Shown here: positions 26,977-34,983 of the stretch, one piece after another
Position numbering within the stretch: position 1 is the stretch's first letter
Layout: every line of letters begins with the position of its first letter
Assembly: GCF_000473325.1 (NCBI RefSeq)
Contig: NZ_AXBI01000021.1
Location: 1 to 64,000 of the forward strand
DNA: 64,000 nt
Direction of reading: 5' to 3'
From: Leisingera caerulea DSM 24564
GTDB lineage: Bacteria > Pseudomonadota > Alphaproteobacteria > Rhodobacterales > Rhodobacteraceae
Made by a program: the position numbers and the translations under genes
The notes under the pieces: generated by a model
Databases searched by the model: none
What the model was told of the DNA's origin: nothing
What the model saw: the letters and a program-made list of their open reading frames with translations, nothing else

Positions 26977-28068
26977 TTAGCCGTTTTCCAGCAGATGGCG
27001 CACGTTGTCCATCACCGCATCGACCAGTTCTGCCGTCACCTCGGAGCCGGAAAAGCGGATGGCATAGCCGCTCGGGCCAAGCTCCCGTTCGATGGTGATG
27101 CCGCGGGCAACCCGGGTCTTGCGGGCGCGTTCGATCTTCTGCGCGGCCTTGGGGCGGCCGCCGCGGCTGGGGTCCTGCGGCGCGCCTTCGGCCTGTTCGA
27201 TGACCGGCAGCATGGCGTCCCATTCCTCTGCCGCCGAGCGCCCGCCGGCCTGTTCCAGCGCGGTGCGGAGGTCTTCGGCCAGCCCGGCCCGCAAGGCGCC
27301 CGCAAGCCGCAGGCACTGGCGTTCGTTGAGGCCGGTGGCAAAGGCCAGCATGTCGCCCAGCTCCTCGTGGATCAGGGCAAAGGAGCGGATCTTGGAGCGC
27401 TTGGCCTTGGAGGCGTTCTGGAACAGCACCGCCACGGCCTCGTCGACGGTGGGAAACACGCCGTCATGCACGGCAGAGGCGGCGGCGCGGCCGCGTTCAT
27501 ACTGGCTGAGACCTGCGCGGATCTCGTTTTCCTCGATCATCGCGACCAGCGCATCGGCAATGCTGCCGGGGGCGCGGATGAAGGCGGGGATGGTCTGGAA
27601 CCGTTCGCCGCCGCTGAGCGCGTTGAGGCGGCGCACTGCGGTCAGGCGGCGGTAGCCGGAGACCAGCGCGTATTTGCCCGCGTCCTCGTGGTTCTGCGGC
27701 TCGAACACTTCAATGGGCAGGCGCAGGCCGTTGACCGAGATCGAGGTCATCAGCTCCTGCATCTCTTCCTCGTCCATCACGATCCGGTCGCGGTTCAGCG
27801 CCTCGGCGGTGATGTCGGTGATGGGCAGTTCCACCGCCACCAGGCCTTTTTCCTCTGCCGCGCGCAGCCGTTCGGCATCAGCCCGGTCGCGGGCCGCGGC
27901 CTCGCGGCCGGCCTGGGGCAGGGGGTCGGCATGGCGGGCGGCATCGGCCACCACATCGGCAATCGGCGGCCGCAGCCCGGGGCCGCGGGCCAGATCCCGG
28001 TCGATGCCTGCCTCAATCTCCTTCAGCGCCTCGGGCGAGGGCGTTTCAAGCTGTCTGCGCCTGGCCAT
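26977..28068 (-). CDS. parB: plasmid partitioning protein ParB
   Basis: A 363-residue ParB/RepB-type centromere-binding protein. The ParB N-terminal nuclease-like domain (about 75-170) includes ITAEALNRDRIVMDEEEMQELMTSI and YALVSGYRRLTAVRRL, containing the GxRR CTP-binding motif. A helix-turn-helix region (about 185-260; ENEIRAGLSQYERGRAA) and a C-terminal region rich in basic residues follow. It overlaps parA by 23 bases and is followed at once by the palindromic cluster that is its likely target. Confidence 0.92.
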   Translation of the reverse strand: MARRRQLETPSPEALKEIEAGIDRDLARGPGLRPPIADVVADAARHADPLPQAGREAAARDRADAERLRAAEEKGLVAVELPITDITAEALNRDRIVMDEEEMQELMTSISVNGLRLPIEVFEPQNHEDAGKYALVSGYRRLTAVRRLNALSGGERFQTIPAFIRAPGSIADALVAMIEENEIRAGLSQYERGRAAASAVHDGVFPTVDEAVAVLFQNASKAKRSKIRSFALIHEELGDMLAFATGLNERQCLRLAGALRAGLAEDLRTALEQAGGRSAAEEWDAMLPVIEQAEGAPQDPSRGGRPKAAQKIERARKTRVARGITIERELGPSGYAIRFSGSEVTAELVDAVMDNVRHLLENG

Positions 28069-29467
28069 CTGCTGTCTCCTCTTGCTGGGATTGCTGCTGC
28101 TCCATCTGCTGATCGCGCCACCAGCTGCCGATCAGCAGTTCCTTGAATTCCGCATAGGTGCGGTCAAACACCTCGCGGCCGCGGGTATAGGTCTCGCGGT
28201 TGAAGTTGCGGTAGTCGGCCTCGTAGATGCCGGAGACGCTTTCGCCGGCCTGGCCGACCAGGGCGGTGTAGTCCTGCCGGTAGGCGTTCATCATGTCGCC
28301 GAAATAGGCCTGGATCACATTGGCCAGATCGGTCTGCTGGCTGGCGTCGAAGCGGGTGATCAGGGCGCGCACCACGTCCCATTCGAACTTCATCTCCGGC
28401 AGGCCCGCACGGCGGCGGGCAGCGTTCTCGCCGTCCTCGATCGAGGCGAAGGTGGAATAAAGCATGTCGAAGAACCGGCCGGTGGAGTCGAACTCCAGGA
28501 ACGATGCGCCCAGCGGCACCATCAGGATGTCAGCCGCAGCCAGCGCGTTGATGGTGAGGTAGCCGAGGGCAGGGGGGGTATCGAGCAGGATAACGTCATA
28601 GTCGTCCAGCGCGCCGCCCTGGTCCAGCGCGTTGGTCAGCGCGTCCCACAGGGCCCAGTTGCGCAGGCCCATGCGCCAGACCGGGATCTGGAATTCCGCC
28701 CAGTAGAGGTTCAGCTGCGCGCCAATGAGGTCGATGTTGGGCCAGTGGGTTTTCTGGACCACGTTTCGCAGCGAAACCTCCCGCGCCTCGGTCAGGGTCT
28801 CGTCCAGCGGGATCGGGTCTGACCCGGCGGCGGCGCGGACCTTGTTCTCGGCCTCCACCGCCTCGGCGTAGTCGCGGGCGAGCAGGGGGAAGACGGTCTG
28901 CCATTCATCTGCCACCTGGCCGCCGAGGATCGAGGTCATGGAACCCTGGGAGTCCAGATCCACCACCAGCACCTTGTAGCCGTCGAGCGCGGCGGACATC
29001 GCCAGATGCGCCGCGGTCGAGGTCTTGCCGACGCCGCCCTTGAAGTTCGCAACCGCGACCACCTTGGCGGGCAGGCCCTCGGGGCGGTAGGGGCGGTATT
29101 CCTTGGTGGAGATGCCTTCCTCCGCGAAATGGTCGCGCAGCTTCAGCACCTCCTCCAAGGTGAACCACTTGGAGCCGCTGGCGCCCTCGCCCTGGGGCAG
29201 ATCGGGGTTCTTGTTCAGCACCCGGCGCAGGTGCGCGGGGGCGACGGGGATCAGGTAGCGGCAGACCTCCCAGGTGGAGAATTTGCGCAGCCGTTTGCGC
29301 CCGTCCGGCGCGTAGCCGCGCTTGGCCAGATCATCGCGGCCCCGGCCTGCAAACGCCGCGGCCTTGGCGAATCTGGCGGTGTCGACCACCTCGCCCAGCT
29401 TGTCCGCTGCCGCCGCCGGATCCAGGTTGAAATAGGGGGGCAGGGGAGTGTCCGGTTTTTTTGCCAT
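28046..29467 (-). CDS. parA: plasmid partitioning ATPase ParA
   Basis: A 473-residue ParA of the long type. An N-terminal MerR/HTH-like DNA-binding domain (about 1-130; YAPDGRKRLRKFSTWEVCRYLIPV) is followed by the deviant Walker ATPase with KGGVGKTS at 143-150, VVDLDSQGSM and DVILLDTPPALGY. The DNA-binding domain suggests autorepression of parAB. A fourth parS-like palindrome lies inside the coding sequence at 28762-28778. The ATG at 29467 precedes the family N-terminus. Confidence 0.93.
   Translation of the reverse strand: MAKKPDTPLPPYFNLDPAAAADKLGEVVDTARFAKAAAFAGRGRDDLAKRGYAPDGRKRLRKFSTWEVCRYLIPVAPAHLRRVLNKNPDLPQGEGASGSKWFTLEEVLKLRDHFAEEGISTKEYRPYRPEGLPAKVVAVANFKGGVGKTSTAAHLAMSAALDGYKVLVVDLDSQGSMTSILGGQVADEWQTVFPLLARDYAEAVEAENKVRAAAGSDPIPLDETLTEAREVSLRNVVQKTHWPNIDLIGAQLNLYWAEFQIPVWRMGLRNWALWDALTNALDQGGALDDYDVILLDTPPALGYLTINALAAADILMVPLGASFLEFDSTGRFFDMLYSTFASIEDGENAARRRAGLPEMKFEWDVVRALITRFDASQQTDLANVIQAYFGDMMNAYRQDYTALVGQAGESVSGIYEADYRNFNRETYTRGREVFDRTYAEFKELLIGSWWRDQQMEQQQSQQEETADGQAQTA
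28763..28777. repeat. parS-like palindrome 4, inside parA
   Basis: The 15-base core GTTTCGCAGCGAAAC is conserved exactly and keeps the orientation of the other three copies, although it encodes V-S-L-R-N of ParA. The outer pair is broken (C at 28762). It lies about 1.8 kb from the intergenic cluster. Confidence 0.75.
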
Positions 29468-29719
29468 GTCTCGTGTGCCTCGGTAAAATCGCCTGTTTGG
29501 CGTGTTATCACCGGTTTTGTCGCACATCCGGGGCAGAGAGTGAATCATTATCTGGCAGCGCATCTGTTTTCCGCTGCCGTCCGTAATCCGCGGAATATAT
29601 GAGTCTTTTCCCCGAAAATTACTATCGCACAAACAGGTTGAAATGTTGTGAATCTTTGATTCAGTTTAGAATCTTTGGGGCTAAGAAGATCATATATATC
29701 AGCGGGTTAATTGCTTTTG

Positions 29720-29984
29720 GGGACCCGCATCCGGGGTCAAAGGAACCCGTTTGCAGGATCATGGGTACCTGTCTGCGGGAGCAAGGGTCCCGATTCGCAG
29801 GGCGACAGGTACCCGTGCCCCTGAGACCCGAAATCAGGCCGTTTGAGCGCCCGGATCAGCCGGAAACCGGGGGATTTCGGCTGTATCCGGGGCCTGCGGG
29901 GGCCGGTCCGGTGTTAAGGTACCCGTTTCCGGGATGGGCTTCTCCTGTAAACGGGTCCCCAAGCCGGGATTGAGCGCGGGTTCC
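29720..29984. repeat. iterons of the Rep_3 origin
   Basis: At least seven copies of a motif near GGNACCCGTTTNCRGG. Five tandem forward copies begin at 29720, 29742, 29764, 29785 and 29808 (spacing 21-23 bases). A degenerate copy begins at 29823 and a forward copy at 29918. Inverted copies end at 29959 (start 29944) and 29984 (CGGGTTCC, 29977-29984). Period, location and orientation change near the initiator gene are those of iteron-controlled plasmids: direct repeats for initiation, inverted ones for autorepression. Confidence 0.8.
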
Positions 29985-29998
29985 TTTTGCGCCATAGT
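29970..29998 (+). promoter_or_regulatory. putative promoter of the replication initiator gene
   Basis: TTGAGC (29970-29975), 17 bases, then CATAGT (29993-29998). The spacer contains the inverted iteron at 29977-29984, so binding of the initiator would occlude RNA polymerase and autoregulate copy number. Confidence 0.5.
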
Positions 29999-30057
29999 CT
30001 GTGCAGAGCAGAATCCCCGCAAGAGCGTCAAGCCGCCAGGGGCAAGAGGGCAGGGCG

Positions 30058-31341
30058 ATGGATCCAGACGACATCCCGCACAGCAAGCTGACCGGGCCGT
30101 TGCGCCGGGGGTCGGTGAAAAAGAATGTCGCGGCAATCCATGTCTCGGGCAAGCTGACGCTGCTGCAGCGCAAACTGTCCAATGTGCTGCTGCTGAATGC
30201 CTATGACGCGCTGATCTCCAAGCCCAAGCACCAGATCGACGCGCAGACGCTGTGCATGATGGTGGGCTACAACTCCAACGATATGGAAACCCTGAAGCAA
30301 TCGCTGCGCAGCCTGGCGGAGACGGTGGCGGAATGGGACATGCTGGATGAGAACGGCAAGCAGGAGTGGGGGGTGAGCTCCCTGCTGTCCTACGCCAAGC
30401 TGCAGGGCGGGGTGTGCGAATATGCCTACAGCCCGGCGCTGGCGGAAAAGCTGCATGACCCCAAGGTGTTTGCGCTGATTAATCTGAACATCCAGCGGCG
30501 GTTCACCTCCGGCCACGCTCTGGCGCTCTATGAGAACTGCTACCGGTTTGTGCGCACCGGCTCGACCGGCTGGTGGGACATTGCGCTGTTCCGCCGTCTG
30601 ATGGGGGTGGACGGCAGTGCGTATTACGAGAGCTTCAAGCATCTGAATGCCAAGATCATCAAGCCGGCAGTGGCGGAGGTGAACAAGACCTCCAACATCC
30701 TGCTGACGCCGGAGTTCAAGAAGATGGGGCGGCAGGTCGCGGAGGTGCGGTTTCTGATCAAGGAGAACCCGCAGCTGGCGATGCTGGACATTGATGATGG
30801 CGCCGGGGTGCGGCAGGGGGCGGTTTACGGCCAGCTGATGGAGCTGGGGGTGAGCGACCGGCTGGCGCGGCAGTGGATTGCCGAGCATGGCGAGGATTAT
30901 GTGGCCGAGAAGGTCGGCTATCTGAAAGGGCGCAAGGGGGTGGACAGCCCGGTGCGCTATCTGAGCGCGGCGCTGCGGGACGACTATAAGGACGCGCCTG
31001 CGGAGGCGGTGAACGAGGTTTCCCCGGAACTGCTGGCGGCGGCCAAGGCGCGCAAGGTGGCGGAGGCCGTGGCGGCGCGCAAGGCCGCGGCAGAGGATGC
31101 GGCCAAGGCGCAGGAGCGCGCGCTGAGGGCGCAGCGGCTGGAGCGGATCCGCGATCTGGCCGCCAGCCGCTCGCCCACCCAGCGGGACGCCGACAAGCGG
31201 CTGTTCCTGAGCCGCCTGGAGGATGAGATCGACCGCGAGGAATTCCGCAACCGCGGCTGGGGCGCGGCCTTGCTGGCCAGCCAGATGGCGGAATTCTGGG
31301 AGGAACTGATCCCGGGCGCGTTCGAGGAACTGGCCGGATAG
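30058..31341 (+). CDS. Rep_3-family replication initiator protein
   Basis: A 427-residue initiator of the RepB/Rep_3 type with two winged-helix domains. The first spans about 20-150 (LTLLQRKLSNVLLLNAYDALISK, YNSNDMETLKQSLRSLAETVAEWD). The second spans about 160-290 (LYENCYRFVRTGSTGWWDIALFRRLMGVDGSAYYESFKHLNAKIIKPAVAEVN). A charged alanine/arginine-rich C-terminal extension follows. It binds the iterons upstream and starts replication. The ATG at 30058 fits the family start. This marks the window as part of a replicon separate from the chromosome, of the RepB type described in Roseobacter plasmids. Confidence 0.9.
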   Translation: MDPDDIPHSKLTGPLRRGSVKKNVAAIHVSGKLTLLQRKLSNVLLLNAYDALISKPKHQIDAQTLCMMVGYNSNDMETLKQSLRSLAETVAEWDMLDENGKQEWGVSSLLSYAKLQGGVCEYAYSPALAEKLHDPKVFALINLNIQRRFTSGHALALYENCYRFVRTGSTGWWDIALFRRLMGVDGSAYYESFKHLNAKIIKPAVAEVNKTSNILLTPEFKKMGRQVAEVRFLIKENPQLAMLDIDDGAGVRQGAVYGQLMELGVSDRLARQWIAEHGEDYVAEKVGYLKGRKGVDSPVRYLSAALRDDYKDAPAEAVNEVSPELLAAAKARKVAEAVAARKAAAEDAAKAQERALRAQRLERIRDLAASRSPTQRDADKRLFLSRLEDEIDREEFRNRGWGAALLASQMAEFWEELIPGAFEELAG

Positions 31342-31369
31342 GGCAGGGGGCCGCCTGCCGCCCCGTGGT

Positions 31370-31891
31370 TCAGAGCGAGGCGGCGGCGCGGCTGGCCTGG
31401 TCGTAATGGCCCGAGAGCGCGCGCAGGCTGCGGGCCAGCTCGCGCAGGTCCTTGCCCGGCAGGTCGGCGGCGGACAGCCCGTCCAGCAGGCACTGGCGGC
31501 GCACGTCGCGGTAGGCGGAACACAGCTCCGCGCCCTCGGCGGAGGTGCGGTAGAACACTTCCTTGCCGCGCTTTTCCGAGGCCAGCAGCCCGGCCTTGAG
31601 CAGTTTGCGCAGTCCGTAGTTCACCGTGTGGCTGTCCTCGATGTTGAGCAGGAAGCAGATGTCGGACAGGCGCTTGTCCTTGCCGCGGTGATTGACGTTG
31701 TGCAGGATCAGGATTTCCAGCGGGTTCAGATCCGGCTGGCCGGCCGCGGCCATGCAGCGGGTCATCCAGCGGGAAAAGGCGTTGGAGGCGATGATCAGGC
31801 CGAATTCCAGCTCCGACAGCTCCCAGCCTTCGCCTTCGGCCAGGTGGCGGGAGGAGACGATTCGGCGGGAATCCGGTTTCTTTTCGGCCAT
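31370..31891 (-). CDS. MarR-type winged-helix regulator of the TRAP-pxp operon
   Basis: A 173-residue winged-helix protein resembling the COG5631 group of predicted MarR regulators. The N-terminal helices contain LIIASNAFSRWMTRCMAAAG, and the recognition wing region (about 70-125) reads RLSDICFLLNIEDSHTVNYGLRKLLKAGLLASEKRGKEVFYRTSAEGAEL. It is divergent from the TRAP transporter and 5-oxoprolinase genes. It is probably their repressor, binding palindromes in the 209-base intergenic region. The effector is unknown; 5-oxoproline is a guess from context. Confidence 0.85.
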   Translation of the reverse strand: MAEKKPDSRRIVSSRHLAEGEGWELSELEFGLIIASNAFSRWMTRCMAAAGQPDLNPLEILILHNVNHRGKDKRLSDICFLLNIEDSHTVNYGLRKLLKAGLLASEKRGKEVFYRTSAEGAELCSAYRDVRRQCLLDGLSAADLPGKDLRELARSLRALSGHYDQASRAAASL

Positions 31892-31910
31892 CTTTTGCCC
31901 CTTCTTTGTT

Positions 31911-31932
31911 GATAAAACCCCGGCGTTTTATC
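31911..31932. promoter_or_regulatory. palindrome just upstream of the MarR-type gene
   Basis: Perfect 8-bp arms GATAAAAC (31911-31918) and GTTTTATC (31925-31932) with a 6-base centre, 20 bases upstream of the regulator start. This suits autorepression by a dimeric winged-helix protein. Confidence 0.6.
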
Positions 31933-32034
31933 TGCATGTGGTCATAAAAGGGCAAAGTATCAAGGAGATCAAGCAGGCCGTGGTGCCGGTGGCGGCGGCG
32001 GGCCAGGTGCGGGTCTGGCGGCATACATTGGCAA

Positions 32035-32068
32035 AACGTTGACAAATTATCAGCGTTATGGGTACGAT
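32035..32068 (+). promoter_or_regulatory. TRAP-pxp operon promoter with overlapping operator
   Basis: A sigma70-type promoter: TTGACA (32039-32044), 18 bases, TACGAT (32063-32068). The 23-base imperfect palindrome 32035-32057 (AACG, TGA, AA / TT, TCA, CGTT around A32046) overlaps the -35 box, so a bound repressor would block transcription. The ribosome-binding site GGGAGGAA precedes the ATG at 32101. Confidence 0.6.
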
Positions 32069-32100
32069 ATTGCAATATTTCGCTTTGGGAGGAAATTAAG

Positions 32101-33072
32101 ATGAAGATCACCCGTTTGCTGGGCGGCGCCGCCGTTCTGATTGCCGGTCTGTCGGTTCCGGCGCTGGCCGCGACCTGGGACATGCCAACGCCCTATCCGG
32201 ACGCCACGTTCCACACCAAGAACATCACTGAGTTTGCCAGCGACGTGGCCGAGGCGACCGATGGCGGGCTGGAGATCAAGGTCCACTCTGCCGGTTCGCT
32301 GTTCAAGCACCCGGAAATCAGCAAGGCGGTGCGCAGCGGCCAGGTGCCCGCGGGCGAGTTTTTCCTGTCGCTCCTGGCCAATGACAACCCGGCGTTCGGC
32401 GCTGACTCGCTGCCGTTCCTGGCGACCAGCTATGACCAGGCCGAGCGGCTGTGGGCGGCGCAGAAGGACGTGATCGACGGGCTGCTGGACGAGCAGGGGC
32501 TGATGGCGCTGTACGCTGTGCCGTGGCCGCCGCAGGGGCTGTACACCACCAAGGAAATCAACAGTGTCGAGGATCTGGCGGGTCTGAAGTTCCGCACCTA
32601 CAACGCGACGCTGGAGCAGTTCGCCAACCTGGCGGGCGCGGCACCGACGCAGGTTGAAGTGCCGGACATTCCGCAGGCCTTCAGCACCGGCCGGGTCGAG
32701 GCGATGATCACCTCGCCCTCCACCGGCGTGAATTCGAAGGCGTGGGACTTCCTGACCCATTACACCGATATCCAGGCCTGGATCCCGAAGAACATCGTGG
32801 TGGTGAACAAGCGGGCGTTCCGCCGTCTGGATGAGGCGACCCAGACCGCCGTTCTGGAAGCCGCGGCTGAGGCCGAGGCGCGCGGCTGGGAGATGAGCCG
32901 GGCCGAGACCAGCAGCCAGATCGAGGTGCTGAAAGAAAACGGCATCACCGTGTCCGAGCCGTCGGAGGAGCTGATGGACGGCCTGCGCGCGATTGGCGCC
33001 GAGATGCTGGAAAACTGGAAGGGCGAGGCCGGGGAGGCCGGCGCCACCCTGCTGAACGCTTACCAGCAGTAA
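32101..33072 (+). CDS. TRAP substrate-binding protein (DctP), probable 5-oxoproline uptake
   Basis: A 323-residue periplasmic DctP protein with a signal peptide (about 1-23, ending PALA) and family motifs FKHPEISKAVRSGQVPAGEF, LAGLKFRTYNATLEQFANLAGAAPTQVEVPDIPQAFSTGRVEAMITSP. The arginine in the LKFRTYN strand is the usual carboxylate clamp. Its operon continues into 5-oxoprolinase genes, so the ligand is probably 5-oxoproline or a related lactam acid. That assignment rests on context only. Confidence 0.88.
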   Translation: MKITRLLGGAAVLIAGLSVPALAATWDMPTPYPDATFHTKNITEFASDVAEATDGGLEIKVHSAGSLFKHPEISKAVRSGQVPAGEFFLSLLANDNPAFGADSLPFLATSYDQAERLWAAQKDVIDGLLDEQGLMALYAVPWPPQGLYTTKEINSVEDLAGLKFRTYNATLEQFANLAGAAPTQVEVPDIPQAFSTGRVEAMITSPSTGVNSKAWDFLTHYTDIQAWIPKNIVVVNKRAFRRLDEATQTAVLEAAAEAEARGWEMSRAETSSQIEVLKENGITVSEPSEELMDGLRAIGAEMLENWKGEAGEAGATLLNAYQQ

Positions 33073-33083
33073 CGTGACCATGG

Positions 33084-33106
33084 CCGGACGCCGGGGCGGC
33101 GTCCGG
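33084..33106 (+). promoter_or_regulatory. intercistronic hairpin between dctP-type and dctQ-type genes
   Basis: Arms CCGGACGCC (33084-33092) and GGCGTCCGG (33098-33106) with a 5-base loop and no T-run, located 12 bases after the binding-protein stop codon. It has the same position and design as the uehA-uehB hairpin and probably sets expression ratios. Confidence 0.6.
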
Positions 33107-33129
33107 TCTCCTGGGGAGGAGGGGCAGCG

Positions 33130-33678
33130 ATGCGGCCTGTGCTTGATTTCATCTACCGTGCGGCCGGGGGCCTGGCAGCACTGTTTATCGTGGCCATCGT
33201 GGCGCTGGTTTTTGCGCAGGTGTGCCTGAACCTTGCTGACAAGATCGCGGTGGCGCTGACCGGAACCGGGGTGGGCCTGACGATCCCGTCTTATGCGGAT
33301 TTCACCGGCTTTTTCCTGGCCGCCTCGACCTTTCTGGCGCTGGCCTATGCGCTGCGGGCGGGCGGCCATATCCGGGTGACGCTGGTGACCAACCGCTTGC
33401 CCCCCGCCGCCCACCGCGCGGCGGAGCTGGGGGTGATCCTGCTGGCGCTGGCGATGAGCGGTTTTGCCACCTGGTACATGGGGCTGCTCTTGCTGGAATC
33501 GCTGGAGTTCGGCGACCGCAGCGCGGGCATGGTGTCGGTGCCGCTGTGGCTGCCGCAGGCACCGGTGGCGCTTGGCCTTGCGATCCTCACCCTGGCGCTG
33601 GCGGACGAGCTGATCTCGATGCTGCGCGGCGCGCTGCCCTCCTGGGAGGGCAAGGGCGAAAATCTTCTGAGCGAATAG
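33130..33678 (+). CDS. TRAP small permease (DctQ)
   Basis: A 182-residue DctQ subunit with four membrane helices, beginning at about residues 12, 57, 95 and 140. The conserved loop reads TFLALAYALRAGGHIRVTLVTNRLP. It partners with the DctM protein that starts 9 bases downstream. Confidence 0.9.
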   Translation: MRPVLDFIYRAAGGLAALFIVAIVALVFAQVCLNLADKIAVALTGTGVGLTIPSYADFTGFFLAASTFLALAYALRAGGHIRVTLVTNRLPPAAHRAAELGVILLALAMSGFATWYMGLLLLESLEFGDRSAGMVSVPLWLPQAPVALGLAILTLALADELISMLRGALPSWEGKGENLLSE

Positions 33679-33687
33679 GGGATCACC

Positions 33688-34983
33688 ATGTCGGTTGCCG
33701 CGCTTTCCATCATTCTTCTGGTCCTTCTGTTCCTGTTCCTGGGCGCCGGCCTGTGGGTGGCCTTTGCCCTCTTGGGCGTGGGCATCGCCGCCATGGCGCT
33801 GTTCACCGAGGCGCCGCTGGGGCTGGTGATGGCCACCACCATGTGGGGCCACAGCAACTCCTGGGCCCTGGCGGCGCTGCCGCTGTTCATCTGGATGGGC
33901 GAGATCCTGTTCCGCTCGCGCCTGTCGGAGGACATGTTCACCGGGCTGTCGCCCTGGATGAACCGGCTGCCCGGGCAGCTTTTGCATGTGAACGTCTTTG
34001 CCTGCGGGATCTTTGCCGCGGTGTCGGGCTCTTCCGCCGCCACCGCCGCCACCATCGGCAAGCTGTCGATCCCCGAGTTGTCGCGCCGCGGCTACCCCGA
34101 GAAGCTGGTGATCGGCACCCTGGCGGGGTCCGCCACGCTGGGGCTGCTGATCCCGCCGTCGATCATCCTGATCGTCTATGGCGTGGCGACTGAGCAATCC
34201 ATTGCCCGGCTGTTTGTTGCAGGCGTGCTGCCTGGCGTGCTGCTGGTCGGGCTGTTCGTCGGCTATGTGGTGGTCTGGGCGCTGCTGAACCGCAGCCAGC
34301 TGCCGACCGAGGACATTGCCGCCACTTTCCGCGAGAAGCTGAAGCGCGCCCGCAGGCTGCTGCCGGTGGTGCTGCTGATCGGCGGGGTGATCGGCTCGAT
34401 CTATGCGGGCATTGCCTCACCCACCGATGCCGCCGCCGTGGGAGTGGTGCTGGCGCTGTTCTTGTCGTGGCAGTCCGGCTCGCTGACCCGGCAGAGCTTT
34501 ACCGAGGGGCTGATGGGGGCGACCGTCACCTCCTGCATGATCGCCTTTATCCTGGCGGGGGCGTCGTTCCTGACGGTGGCGATGGGCTTTACCGGCATTC
34601 CGCGCATCCTGGCGGAGTGGATCGGCTCCTTGAACCTGTCGACCTTCACCCTGCTGGCGGCGCTGACCATCTTCTTTGTGATCATGGGCTGCTTCCTGGA
34701 TGGGATTTCGGTCGTGGTGCTGACGGCCTCGGTGATCATGCCGATGGTGCTGGAGGCAGGGATTGACCCCTTGTGGTTCGGCATCTTCCTGGTGATCGTG
34801 GTGGAGATGTCGCAGATCACGCCGCCGGTCGGGTTTAACCTGTTTGTGCTGCAATCGCTGACCGGGCGGGACATTCTGACCGTGGCCAAGGCGGCGCTGC
34901 CGTTCTTCTTCCTGATGATCGTGGCGCTGGTGCTGATCGTGCTGTTCCCGGCCATCGTGACCTACCTGCCGGAGCAGATGTGA
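33688..34983 (+). CDS. TRAP large permease (DctM)
   Basis: A 431-residue DctM subunit with about 12 membrane helices. Typical elements are FAAVSGSSAATAATIGKLSIPELSRRGYPEKLVIGTLAGSATLGLLIPPSIILIVYGVATEQSI and MGCFLDGISVVVLTASVIMPM. It is the sodium-driven import channel. Its stop overlaps the pxpB start codon (TGATG), which couples transport to the catabolic enzymes. Confidence 0.93.
   Translation: MSVAALSIILLVLLFLFLGAGLWVAFALLGVGIAAMALFTEAPLGLVMATTMWGHSNSWALAALPLFIWMGEILFRSRLSEDMFTGLSPWMNRLPGQLLHVNVFACGIFAAVSGSSAATAATIGKLSIPELSRRGYPEKLVIGTLAGSATLGLLIPPSIILIVYGVATEQSIARLFVAGVLPGVLLVGLFVGYVVVWALLNRSQLPTEDIAATFREKLKRARRLLPVVLLIGGVIGSIYAGIASPTDAAAVGVVLALFLSWQSGSLTRQSFTEGLMGATVTSCMIAFILAGASFLTVAMGFTGIPRILAEWIGSLNLSTFTLLAALTIFFVIMGCFLDGISVVVLTASVIMPMVLEAGIDPLWFGIFLVIVVEMSQITPPVGFNLFVLQSLTGRDILTVAKAALPFFFLMIVALVLIVLFPAIVTYLPEQM

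Larger units (their letters stand above)
29468..30057. other. replication origin region
   Basis: A 590-base gene-free stretch between divergent parA and the initiator gene. Its left part (about 29598-29718) is AT-rich for this genome, with runs such as CATATATATC and a GAATCTTTG direct repeat (29650-29658, 29669-29677), which suits a DNA-unwinding element. Its right part (29720-29984) carries iterons. A promoter for the initiator overlaps the last iteron. No convincing DnaA box was identified by eye. Confidence 0.75.

Noticed and set aside
29490..29560. A DnaA box near GTGTTATCACC
   Set aside because: It matches the TTATCCACA consensus too poorly, and no second copy was seen.
29720..29984. 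The iteron array as a CRISPR array
   Set aside because: The unit is short (about 16 of every 22 bases), copies are degenerate and occur in both orientations, and the array adjoins a plasmid initiator gene.
32056..34197. A 713-codon open frame on the - strand across the TRAP dctPQM genes
   Set aside because: The + strand encodes unmistakable TRAP subunits; the antisense product is Gln/His/Arg-rich without motifs.
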